A stretch of DNA of 16,019 nt, taken from contig CANGMW010000019.1 of assembly GCA_947454695.1 (NCBI GenBank), positions 1-16,019 of the forward strand, read 5' to 3'. This DNA comes from Comamonadaceae bacterium. Lineage in GTDB: Bacteria > Pseudomonadota > Gammaproteobacteria > Burkholderiales > Burkholderiaceae_C. Numbering within the stretch: the stretch's first letter is position 1; each line of letters begins with the position of its first letter. Shown here in pieces: positions 1 to 6,544 of this stretch. The notes beneath the pieces are model-generated. The model was not told where the DNA came from and did no database searches. It worked only from the letters and a program-made list of their open reading frames with translations. The position numbers were made by a program, and so were the translations under genes.

Positions 1-1575
1 ACAGCCAGTTTGAATTGGCGGCGCGGCCTGCCGGAGTGGTCTGTCAACAGCAGCTTACAAGGGCTGAGTTTGAGTTTGCCCCAGCCCTTGACCAAACGTG
101 CTGAATCCGCGTTGCCTTTGCGACTTGACATCACACCGACGGGCGAACCTCGCCAAGACTTGCTGAGTCTGGACATCGGACGCGCCGTCTTGGTCCGGTA
201 TGTGCGAGACTTGAGCGGGCCCGATGCCAAGGTCTTGCGTGGCAGCGTGGCGGTCGGTCTGCCAGTCGGTGAGGTCTTGGCCCTGCCCAGTCAGGGCGTG
301 TTGGCCAAGGCCACACTGAACCGGCTTGATGTGGACGCCTTGCGCAGTCTCATGGGCCGTCCGAGCAATACGCCAGTCACTCCTGCCAATGCAAGCAGTG
401 AGGCCATTCGTTCCTATTTGCCATCCTCCGTAGTGGTTCAGGCCAATGAGGTGATTGCAGGGGGCCATACATTCAACCATTTGGTCGCTGGCGCATCGCG
501 CAGCGGTCGCGCCTGGCAAGCCAATGTGGACGCCACCGAGTTAAGTGGCTATGTCGAGTACACGGAATCGACCGATGCCCGCGCAGGACGCGTGTATGCG
601 CGTTTGGCGCGATTGATGTTGGCGTCATCGGGGGCAAGCGAAGTCGAAAACCTACTGGATGAGCAGCCGGTGAGCATCCCCACTTTAGATGTCGTGGTTG
701 ATGAGCTTGAACTGCGGGGTAAAAAACTTGGTCGCCTCGAAATGGAGGCTGTGAACCGGGGCAACGCCAGCCGCGATGCCGGGGCGCGTGAGTGGCGCCT
801 CAACAAGCTCAACGTCATTTCCCGCGAGGCCAGCTTCATCGCCACGGGCAATTGGTCCGTGCTCAATGAACCTGGCACGACGGCGCGCGCACCCGGCGCT
901 CGCGTGGGTCGCGAGCGGCGCCGCACGGTGATGAACTTCAAAATGAATGTCGACGATGCCGGTGGCATGCTCGCGCGCATTGGAATGAAAGATGTGTTCA
1001 GGCGCGGCAACGGCTTCATGGAGGGCCAAGTCAGCTGGATGGGCTCGCCGATGGCGCTGGATTACCCCAGTCTGAGCGGCGCGTTCAACGTGAACATCGA
1101 GAACGGCCAGTTTCTCAAGGCGGACCCGGGTGCCGCCAAATTGTTGGGTGTGCTCAACTTGCAGGCCTTGCCCAGGCGGCTGACTTTGGATTTCCGTGAT
1201 GTGTTCAGCGATGGCTTTTCATTTGACTATGTGCGGGGGAATGTGCGCATTGATCAAGGTATTGCCAGCACCCAAAATCTGCAGATGCAGGGTGTTAATG
1301 CGGCCGTCTTCATGGAAGGTCGTGCGGACATTGCACGCGAAACGCAGGACATCAAAGTGGTGGTCGTCCCGGAGATCAATGCCGGCACCGCGTCTTTGAT
1401 CGCCGGTTGGGCCAACCCGATCGTGGGATTGAGCACCTTCTTGGCGCAGCTGATTTTGCGTAAACCCCTGATCGAATCCAACACGCAGGAGTTCAAGCTC
1501 ACCGGCACTTGGGCCGATCCAATAATTGATCGCATCGACCTCAGCAAAGAAGCCACCACGCCGGCCAAACCATGA
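1..1575 (+). CDS. yhdP: YhdP family AsmA-like envelope protein, C-terminal part (5' end outside window)
   Basis: The reading frame is open from base 1 (T-A-S-L-N-W...), so the gene begins upstream; the TTG at 10 is an ordinary Leu codon and not a start. About 524 residues are present, the C-terminal portion of a protein that in this family usually exceeds 1200 residues. The text is typical of the YhdP/DUF3971-AsmA C-terminal region: long beta-rich repeats, a 'GNWSVLNEP'-type strand, 'LLGVLNLQALPRRLTLDFRD' at about nt 1141-1200, and a hydrophobic closing segment 'GTASLIAGWANPIVGLSTFL' (nt 1384-1443) followed by 'FKLTGTWADP'. Family knowledge: YhdP is anchored in the inner membrane, spans the periplasm and acts with TamB and YdbH in moving phospholipid to the outer membrane. 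Its TGA stop (1573-1575) overlaps the next ATG (1572), pointing to translational coupling. The family call is firm; the role in this organism is inferred. Confidence 0.88.
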   Translation, partial: TASLNWRRGLPEWSVNSSLQGLSLSLPQPLTKRAESALPLRLDITPTGEPRQDLLSLDIGRAVLVRYVRDLSGPDAKVLRGSVAVGLPVGEVLALPSQGVLAKATLNRLDVDALRSLMGRPSNTPVTPANASSEAIRSYLPSSVVVQANEVIAGGHTFNHLVAGASRSGRAWQANVDATELSGYVEYTESTDARAGRVYARLARLMLASSGASEVENLLDEQPVSIPTLDVVVDELELRGKKLGRLEMEAVNRGNASRDAGAREWRLNKLNVISREASFIATGNWSVLNEPGTTARAPGARVGRERRRTVMNFKMNVDDAGGMLARIGMKDVFRRGNGFMEGQVSWMGSPMALDYPSLSGAFNVNIENGQFLKADPGAAKLLGVLNLQALPRRLTLDFRDVFSDGFSFDYVRGNVRIDQGIASTQNLQMQGVNAAVFMEGRADIARETQDIKVVVVPEINAGTASLIAGWANPIVGLSTFLAQLILRKPLIESNTQEFKLTGTWADPIIDRIDLSKEATTPAKP

Positions 1576-2402
1576 AAGTTGCAGCACTTCAAATGGTCTC
1601 GGGCATGGACCGCGACGCCAATTTGCAGCAAGCAAAAAGCCTGCTCGAGCAAGCGGCTCAGCAGGGCGCGGAACTGGCGGTCCTGCCTGAGTATTTTTGC
1701 CTGCTGGGCCAGCGCGATACCGACAAGCTCTTCATTCAAGAACCCTTTGGACAAGGCCCCATTCAGGCGTTTTTGGCCAACATGGCCCGCACGTTAAAGC
1801 TGTGGATTGTCGGCGGCACCTTGCCACTGTCGGCGCCATCCGGGGGACAAGAGGCCTCAGGGCGGGTGTTTAACTCGTCATTGGCTTATTCGCCCCAAGG
1901 GGCATGCGTGGCGCGCTACGACAAGATCCATCTGTTTCGCTTTGACAATGGGCATGAGCGGTATGACGAGTCGCGCAGCCTCATGCCCGGTGAGGCACCC
2001 ACCCGCTTTGAGTTGCCAAGCCGGGATGGTCATGTTTGGCGCATCGGCATGAGTGTGTGCTACGACCTGCGCTTTGCGGAGCTGTATCGCCGTTACGCGC
2101 TAGAAGGCGCAGATCTCTTGCTGGTCCCCAGCGCATTCACCCACACCACGGGGCAGGCCCATTGGGAAGTGCTGTTGCGCGCGCGCGCCATTGAAAACCA
2201 AGCGTTTGTGGTGGCTGCAGCACAAGGCGGGCTGCATGACAACGGCCGGCGCACCTGGGGGCACTCCATGCTGGTTGACCCGTGGGGTGCACTGTTGGCT
2301 CAGCAGCCTGACGGGGCTGGCGTGGTGGTGGCTGAGTTCGACCATGGCGTGTTGCAGCAGCAACGCGCCCGGCTGTCTGCGCTCTCGCATCGTGTGTTGT
2401 GA
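1572..2402 (+). CDS. carbon-nitrogen hydrolase, Nit/deaminated glutathione amidase type
   Basis: A 276-residue cytoplasmic hydrolase of the nitrilase superfamily, full length for the Nit1/YbeM branch. The Glu-Lys-Cys catalytic triad is visible: E40 in 'LPEYFCLLG', K118 in 'RYDKIHLFRFD' and C163 in 'SVCYDLRFAELYR'. Further branch hallmarks are 'VFNSSLAYSPQG' (residues 99-110), 'PSAFTHTTGQAHWEVLLRAR' (186-205) and 'RTWGHSMLVDPWG' (227-239). Family knowledge: close relatives hydrolyse the amide of deaminated glutathione, a repair reaction for a transaminase side product; other members act on omega-amides such as alpha-ketoglutaramate, so the substrate is not certain. The ATG lies inside the stop of yhdP (ATGA) with no clear Shine-Dalgarno, which suggests coupled translation. 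No signal peptide or membrane segment is seen. Residues are intact and the gene looks functional. Confidence 0.9.
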   Translation: MKVAALQMVSGMDRDANLQQAKSLLEQAAQQGAELAVLPEYFCLLGQRDTDKLFIQEPFGQGPIQAFLANMARTLKLWIVGGTLPLSAPSGGQEASGRVFNSSLAYSPQGACVARYDKIHLFRFDNGHERYDESRSLMPGEAPTRFELPSRDGHVWRIGMSVCYDLRFAELYRRYALEGADLLLVPSAFTHTTGQAHWEVLLRARAIENQAFVVAAAQGGLHDNGRRTWGHSMLVDPWGALLAQQPDGAGVVVAEFDHGVLQQQRARLSALSHRVL

Positions 2403-2418
2403 CCGCGTGTGAAGTGAC

Positions 2419-4431
2419 GTGACCAAGACGAAAGTGCCTTCTGCCGCCCTGAGGCTGACCTGGCGTCGACGCGTCTTGTGGATGGCCTTGGTGGGTTTGG
2501 TCGTCGCTTTGCTCATCACCCTGGTTTGGTTGGCAGGACGCTACGAAGCCGCCCAGGTGCAAAGCCGCCTGGAGCGCGATGACGCCAACGCTGTCGATGA
2601 GATCCGCAGCGCTTTATCGCGCAATATTCAAAGCCTGCAAGCTATCCAGTTTAAAAATCCAACGCCCGCTATTTGGCGCAGTGACGCGGCCCAATTTCTG
2701 CGAGAACACCGCGAAGTTTTGCGCATCGAGTCGCGCGATCCGCAGTTGCGAATCCTCCATTTTGTTGAAACCCATTACCGACCCGCCGGGTTTGACTGGC
2801 TCGGGCGCAACAACGCCCATGCCGATGTGGAGCAGGCGTGTTCAACCGCGCGGCGACTGAGTGCACCGGCCTATGCCAGCAGCTATTACTTGCCACTGTC
2901 GGATGCCCAAGGTGCAGAGGTCATGGAGCTGTGCATGCCGCTCATGAATATGGGTCAACTCACGGGCTATTTGGTGACGACCTACACCTTGAAAGGCATT
3001 TTGGAAGACCTGCTGAGTTCGCAGCTCACCCGCAGCCGGGAGGTGTCCTTCACCGAAGGGGACGGGACCCGATTGGCCGTACTGGGGTCCGCGCAACGCA
3101 GCAACCGCGTGTTCAGCGCACAGCAAATCTTAGACCTGCCGGGCAACACCCTGGTGTTGCGCATGGACAGCTGGCGCGGCGAGCCCGAGCTGTTTCCTAA
3201 TGTGCTCACTGCGCTGGTGGCGGCCATGTCGTTGGCGCTGATGCTGATCTTGTGGCTGCTCGCCAAAGACATGCGCCGACGCTTGAAAGCCGAGCGTGAT
3301 CTGGCCGATGCGCTGGCGTTTCGCAAGGCCATGGAGGACTCGCTGGTCACGGGTTTGCGTGCGCGCGATGTGCACGGGCGCATCACCTACGTGAACCCGG
3401 CGTTTTGTCAGATGGTGGGTTTTTCGGCCGAAGAACTCATGGGCCAAAGCGACAATGCGCCTTACTGGCCGCCGGAGTTCATTCAGGAATACAAACAAAG
3501 GCAAGCCATTCGTTTGGCGGGCAACTCGCCGCCGCGTGAAGGCTTTGAGTCGGTCTTCATGCACAAAGACGGCACCCGTTTTCCGGTGCTCATCATCGAA
3601 GCGCCCCTGATCAATGCGCAGGGCGAGCAGTCCGGCTGGATGAGCGCATTTTTGGATATCCGCGAACAGCGCCGGGTAGAAGAACTTTCGCGCGCCAGCC
3701 AGGAACGCCTCCAGGCCACTGCGCGGCTTGCCACGATGGGCGAGATGGCCTCGCTGCTCAGCCATGAGCTCAACCAGCCCTTGGCCGCCATTGCCAGTTA
3801 CGCCACAGGTTCCGTGAACTTATTGCATGAGACCACGCCGGCGATGGCCGATCTTGAGTTGGCCATGAAGCGCATCGCGCAAGAAGCCCAGCGTGCCGGC
3901 AAAGTGATCAAGAGCGTTCATGACTTCGTGCGCCGTCGTGACCAGACCCATGAAGCCATTGCCGTGCAGGCCTTGTTCGATGCCATCATGCCCTTGATTC
4001 AGTTGCAAGCCCGAAAACTGTCGGTGATCGTGCAGCAACGCATCGACCCCAACTTGCCCCGGGTGCGCTGTGATGTGACCATGGTTGAGCAGGTGCTGCT
4101 CAACTTGGCACGTAACGCCATGCAAGCGATGGATGTGCCCGACATCCGTCACCGCCGTCTCGAACTCACTTCCCGGGTGAGCTTGCAAGACCCTCGCTGG
4201 GTAGAGTTTTTTGTGGCTGATATTGGGCCGGGTATTTCGCCCGACATTGAAGGCCAATTGTTCACGCCGTTTTTCACGACCAAAGCCGAGGGCATGGGCT
4301 TGGGGCTGAGCTTGTGCCGAACGGTGATTGAGCAGCATGGCGGCACCTTGGTTTATGGCCCCAACACGCCACTGGGCACGGTGTTTAGCTTCACCTTACC
4401 CGCTGATGTTCTGGCCAGCCCCGTGGTTTGA
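2419..4431 (+). CDS. dctS: membrane PAS sensor histidine kinase, DctS-like
   Basis: A 670-residue sensor kinase. Order of parts: short positively charged N-terminus; membrane helix 1 (about 19-40); periplasmic sensor region (about 41-258, probably a Cache/PDC-type fold); membrane helix 2 (261-282); coiled linker; PAS domain (about 300-415, with 'GRITYVNPAFCQMVGFSAEE'); HisKA with phosphoacceptor H449 in 'LLSHELNQPLAAIASYATG'; HATPase with N box 'NLARNAMQAM' (562-571), G1 'DIGPGI' (601-606), F box 'FTPFFTTK' (615-622) and G2 'GMGLGL' (625-630). All catalytic boxes are intact. The frame is closed by a TGA at 2410, so GTG 2419 is the earliest start; its ribosome site is weak. Size, topology and the FixJ-type partner 28 bases downstream match DctS, which senses C4-dicarboxylates in Rhodobacter-type systems. 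No TRAP transporter genes lie beside it here, so the ligand is inferred; another organic acid is possible. Confidence 0.78.
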   Translation: MTKTKVPSAALRLTWRRRVLWMALVGLVVALLITLVWLAGRYEAAQVQSRLERDDANAVDEIRSALSRNIQSLQAIQFKNPTPAIWRSDAAQFLREHREVLRIESRDPQLRILHFVETHYRPAGFDWLGRNNAHADVEQACSTARRLSAPAYASSYYLPLSDAQGAEVMELCMPLMNMGQLTGYLVTTYTLKGILEDLLSSQLTRSREVSFTEGDGTRLAVLGSAQRSNRVFSAQQILDLPGNTLVLRMDSWRGEPELFPNVLTALVAAMSLALMLILWLLAKDMRRRLKAERDLADALAFRKAMEDSLVTGLRARDVHGRITYVNPAFCQMVGFSAEELMGQSDNAPYWPPEFIQEYKQRQAIRLAGNSPPREGFESVFMHKDGTRFPVLIIEAPLINAQGEQSGWMSAFLDIREQRRVEELSRASQERLQATARLATMGEMASLLSHELNQPLAAIASYATGSVNLLHETTPAMADLELAMKRIAQEAQRAGKVIKSVHDFVRRRDQTHEAIAVQALFDAIMPLIQLQARKLSVIVQQRIDPNLPRVRCDVTMVEQVLLNLARNAMQAMDVPDIRHRRLELTSRVSLQDPRWVEFFVADIGPGISPDIEGQLFTPFFTTKAEGMGLGLSLCRTVIEQHGGTLVYGPNTPLGTVFSFTLPADVLASPVV

Positions 4432-4453
4432 CCACGCACTTCTGACTTACTAT
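4428..4453 (+). promoter_or_regulatory. possible dctR promoter at the end of dctS
   Basis: TTGACC (4428-4433, 5/6 to the -35 consensus) and TACTAT (4448-4453, 5/6 to the -10 consensus) are both good hexamers, but the spacer is only 14 bases, shorter than usual. If the -10 is used, transcription would start at or next to the A of the dctR ATG (4460), giving a leaderless message, which would fit the lack of a Shine-Dalgarno there. This is a reading of the bases only and could be chance. Confidence 0.25.
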
Positions 4454-4459
4454 CGCGCC

Positions 4460-5107
4460 ATGCAACCCTTGAATGATGTGTCCGTTTTCATCGTCGATGA
4501 CGACGCCAGCGTGCGCGAGGCACTGGCCTGGCTCTTGCGGACCCGCCGGCTTAACAGTGAGCCTTTTGACAGTGCAGAAGCTTTTGTTCAGATGCTCGAT
4601 GCGGGCTTTGTGCCACAACAGCCAGCCTGTTTGTTGCTCGATGTGCGCATGCCCGGCATGAGCGGTCTGGCCTTGTTTGAGCGCTTGGTAGAGCGCGGCT
4701 TGCATCAAGTGATGCCGGTGATCTTTTTGACGGGGCATGCCGATGTGCCTACCGCAGTAGACGCCGTCAAGCGCGGCGCATTTGATTTTTGTGAGAAGCC
4801 GTTTTCTGACAACGTCTTGGTGGACCGCGTGGAACAGGCGCTGGCGCATTCGGCGCAGCTCGTCACGGCCCAGCGTGCGCGCGTGCAGGTTCAGCAGCGC
4901 CTGGCCGAGCTCACCGAGCGCGAGCGCGATGTCATGCGTTTGGTGCTCGAGGGCCATCCCAACAAGCGCATTGCCGACCAGCTCGACATCAGCGTCAGAA
5001 CCGTGGAGGTTCACCGGGCCCGTGTGTTCGAAAAGATGGACGTGAAGTCTGCTGTGGAGTTGGCTAACCTGGTTCGTGATGCCGATGGCACTTCACGACG
5101 GGTCTGA
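4460..5107 (+). CDS. dctR: FixJ/LuxR-family response regulator, DctR-like
   Basis: A 215-residue two-domain regulator. The receiver occupies about 5-125: acidic pocket D13-D15 ('VDDD'), phosphoacceptor D61 in 'LLLDVRMPGMSGL', switch T91 in 'FLTGHAD' and K113 in 'CEKPF'. After a coiled linker (128-150) comes a LuxR/GerE helix-turn-helix (about 150-207) with 'LTERERDVMRLVLEG', 'NKRIADQLDISVRTVEVHRA' and 'VFEKMDVKSAVELANLV'. The frame is open upstream to 4328, but that stretch is the shadow of the dctS 3' end; ATG 4460 places the receiver's first strand at the expected distance. No clear Shine-Dalgarno precedes it. It lies 28 bases after the kinase gene, so the two are almost certainly cognate: the kinase phosphorylates D61 and the regulator then binds DNA at its target promoters. 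DctR is the best name by size and partner; a FixJ/TodT-type regulator for another compound cannot be excluded. Confidence 0.8.
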   Translation: MQPLNDVSVFIVDDDASVREALAWLLRTRRLNSEPFDSAEAFVQMLDAGFVPQQPACLLLDVRMPGMSGLALFERLVERGLHQVMPVIFLTGHADVPTAVDAVKRGAFDFCEKPFSDNVLVDRVEQALAHSAQLVTAQRARVQVQQRLAELTERERDVMRLVLEGHPNKRIADQLDISVRTVEVHRARVFEKMDVKSAVELANLVRDADGTSRRV

Positions 5108-5236
5108 TGGGGGCGGCTTTTGGTTGTCCACGCTGGGGGGCAGTTCACCCCCTCGACGTCCTGAGAACATCGTCCACCAAACGATCAAGACAAAAATCAG
5201 CAAAGCGCCAAAGGCTTCGAGCAATAACAACACCAT
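5093..5236 (-). CDS. small single-pass membrane protein, 47 residues, function unknown
   Basis: A short minus-strand frame between dctR and mltA: ATG at 5236-5234, TGA at 5095-5093. The protein begins MVLLLLEAFGALLIFVLIVW, giving a membrane helix over about residues 2-21, followed by 'WTMFSGRRGG' and a hydrophilic proline-rich tail 'ELPPSVDNQKPPPSDPS'. The RR right after the helix predicts a cytoplasmic tail. Evidence that it is real: GAAGGAG sits 7 bases before the ATG, a near-perfect Shine-Dalgarno and the best in this part of the window; a TACAAT -10 box lies about 35 bases upstream; and the frame fills what would otherwise be a 127-base gap. It overlaps the last 15 bases of dctR tail to tail, and its ATG interlocks with that of mltA within one CATG. 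I do not recognise a named family. A role at the membrane is all that can be inferred. Confidence 0.62.
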   Translation of the reverse strand: MVLLLLEAFGALLIFVLIVWWTMFSGRRGGELPPSVDNQKPPPSDPS

Positions 5237-6470
5237 GACTGCACTCCTTCAACGCACACTGTTCGTGCTCATTGTAAGTACGCTGTGGTCATGCAGCAGT
5301 CCATCGCTGCCGCCCCATGCCCCCGATGCGCAAATATTACCCACCTCACCCACCCGATCTACGCCAGCTGCCGCGCACCTCCCACCTGCTTTAACTGCCA
5401 AAGCTGAAACGGCGACCGACAAGCTGCAACGTCCAGCACAGCAGAACTTACCGACGGGCTCTGAGGTGTCGGGTCGCGTGATCCAACAGCCTAAAAGTCG
5501 CTGGACCGCCGTGGCGTGGAGCGAATTGCCGGGTTGGAACGAGGACGCCATGCACGAAGCCTGGAGTGCGTGGCTGCAAAGTTGCGAAAAACCCGGCCCG
5601 GTATTTGCGGCCCTGTGCACCGAGGTGCGGCAACTCAGCTTGGGCGACGAGCAGGACAAACGCGCCTGGATGATGTCGCGCCTGCAGCCCTACCGGCTGA
5701 CTTCCTTGTCGGGTGAAGACACCGGCTTGCTTACCGCGTACCACGAGCCGGTGGTGGAGGCTTCGCGGCTTCGCACCAGCGCTTTTAGCGTGCCCTTGTA
5801 CCGGTTGCCGGCCAATTTGGCACAACGCAAACCCTGGTTCACACGCCAGGACATCGACACCTTGCCCGAGGCGCAGGCGGCCTTGCGAGGCCGTGAAATC
5901 GCTTATGTGGCCGATGCTGTTGTTGCTTTGAACCTGCAAATCCAAGGCTCGGCGCGCTTGCTTCTGACCGAGCCCAAGGGCGACAAGCGCATGGTGCGTT
6001 TGGCCTATGCCGGCTCCAACGACCAGCCCTACCGCAGTGTCGGTCGCTGGCTGCTTGACCAGGGCTTGGTGCGCGACGCGTCCTGGCCGGGCATACGTGC
6101 CTGGATGAACCAAAACCCCGGCCGTGTTCAGGAGCTGGTATGGACCAACCCGCGCGTGGTATTTTTCCGCGAGCAAGCCCTGTCACGCGAAGAGCACGAC
6201 GTGGGGCCGCGTGGCGCGCAAGGCGTGAGCCTGACGCCGGGGCGCTCCATAGCTGTCGATCCGCAAAGCATTCCCTATGGGACGCCGGTGTGGCTGGTCT
6301 CACGCGGGCCGCAAACCCAGTTGAACCGCCTGGTCCTCGCCCAGGACACGGGCAGCGCCATCACCGGGGCCGTTCGCGCTGACTACTTCACGGGTTGGAG
6401 CGACGCGGCAGCAGATCTGGCGGGGCGCTTGAAGCAACCGCTGCGCCTGTGGGTACTTTGGCCGCGCTGA
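5235..6470 (+). CDS. mltA: membrane-bound lytic murein transglycosylase A (lipoprotein)
   Basis: A 411-residue MltA. It cleaves the MurNAc-GlcNAc bond of peptidoglycan to form 1,6-anhydro-MurNAc ends and acts from the inner face of the outer membrane. The N-terminus is a lipoprotein signal (MTALLQRTLFVLIVSTLWSC) with C20 as the lipidated residue, then a Pro/Ala/Thr-rich tether to about residue 85. MltA-domain text: 'LLTAYHEPVVEASRLRTSAF' (nt 5728-5787), 'PLYRLP', 'LNLQIQGSARLLLTEP' and 'YAGSNDQPYRSVGRWLLDQG'. The C-terminal 3D domain carries 'VLAQDTGSAITGAVRADYFTG' with D371, the expected catalytic Asp, and D383. The frame is open back to 5076, but ATG 5235 is the only start that gives a signal peptide. 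It has no clear Shine-Dalgarno. The Trp at -2 of the lipobox (LWSC) is unusual. It is longer than the 365-residue E. coli protein because of the tether. Confidence 0.9.
   Translation: MTALLQRTLFVLIVSTLWSCSSPSLPPHAPDAQILPTSPTRSTPAAAHLPPALTAKAETATDKLQRPAQQNLPTGSEVSGRVIQQPKSRWTAVAWSELPGWNEDAMHEAWSAWLQSCEKPGPVFAALCTEVRQLSLGDEQDKRAWMMSRLQPYRLTSLSGEDTGLLTAYHEPVVEASRLRTSAFSVPLYRLPANLAQRKPWFTRQDIDTLPEAQAALRGREIAYVADAVVALNLQIQGSARLLLTEPKGDKRMVRLAYAGSNDQPYRSVGRWLLDQGLVRDASWPGIRAWMNQNPGRVQELVWTNPRVVFFREQALSREEHDVGPRGAQGVSLTPGRSIAVDPQSIPYGTPVWLVSRGPQTQLNRLVLAQDTGSAITGAVRADYFTGWSDAAADLAGRLKQPLRLWVLWPR
5244..5250 (-). promoter_or_regulatory. strong ribosome binding site of the small membrane-protein gene
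   Basis: On the minus strand this reads GAAGGAG with a 7-base spacer (TGCAGTC) to the ATG at 5236. It lies within codons 4-6 of mltA on the other strand. It is the main sequence argument that the 47-codon frame is translated. Confidence 0.6.
5271..5276 (-). promoter_or_regulatory. possible -10 box (TACAAT) for the small membrane-protein gene
   Basis: The minus strand reads ...CTTACAATGAG..., a 5/6 match to TATAAT; the start point would be near 5264, leaving a leader of about 28 bases that carries the GAAGGAG site. No good -35 is seen at 16-18 bases. The element lies inside the signal-peptide codons of mltA. Confidence 0.3.
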
Positions 6471-6510
6471 AGCACAAAGCCCAGCGTCCACACGGCGGGC
6501 CTTCCCGACT

Positions 6511-6516
6511 TACACT
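6511..6516 (+). promoter_or_regulatory. possible -10 box (TACACT) for the oxidoreductase gene
   Basis: The 74-base gap after mltA holds GACTTACACTTCGC; TACACT is a 4/6 match to TATAAT, with a start point expected near 6523, just before the AGGAG ribosome site (6531-6535). No convincing -35 is seen. The same GACTTAC string precedes dctR. Otherwise the gap shows nothing recognisable. Confidence 0.25.
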
Positions 6517-6544
6517 TCGCAGACAAGATCAGGAGACAAGCCTC

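Noticed and set aside
2419..4431. FixL-type heme oxygen sensor as identity of the kinase
   Set aside because: The kinase-FixJ pairing is suggestive, but the periplasmic sensor region between two membrane helices and the 670-residue length fit DctS better, and I see no recognisable heme-ligand motif in the PAS domain.
4328..4459. Upstream extension of the dctR frame to ATG 4328
   Set aside because: It lies in the 3' end of dctS in another frame and would add 44 residues ahead of the receiver domain; ATG 4460 gives the normal receiver start.
5135..5152. GGGGGG...CCCCC hairpin after dctR, considered as a terminator
   Set aside because: Only five pairs, no T-run on either strand, and the bases are codons of the small minus-strand gene.
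5076..5234. Upstream extension of the mltA frame to ATG 5076
   Set aside because: It would put 53 polar residues before the lipoprotein signal, which must be N-terminal.
6395..6544. Upstream extension of the oxidoreductase frame into mltA
   Set aside because: ATG 6545 has an AGGAG site at a good distance and gives the expected family N-terminus; the extension overlaps mltA codons.
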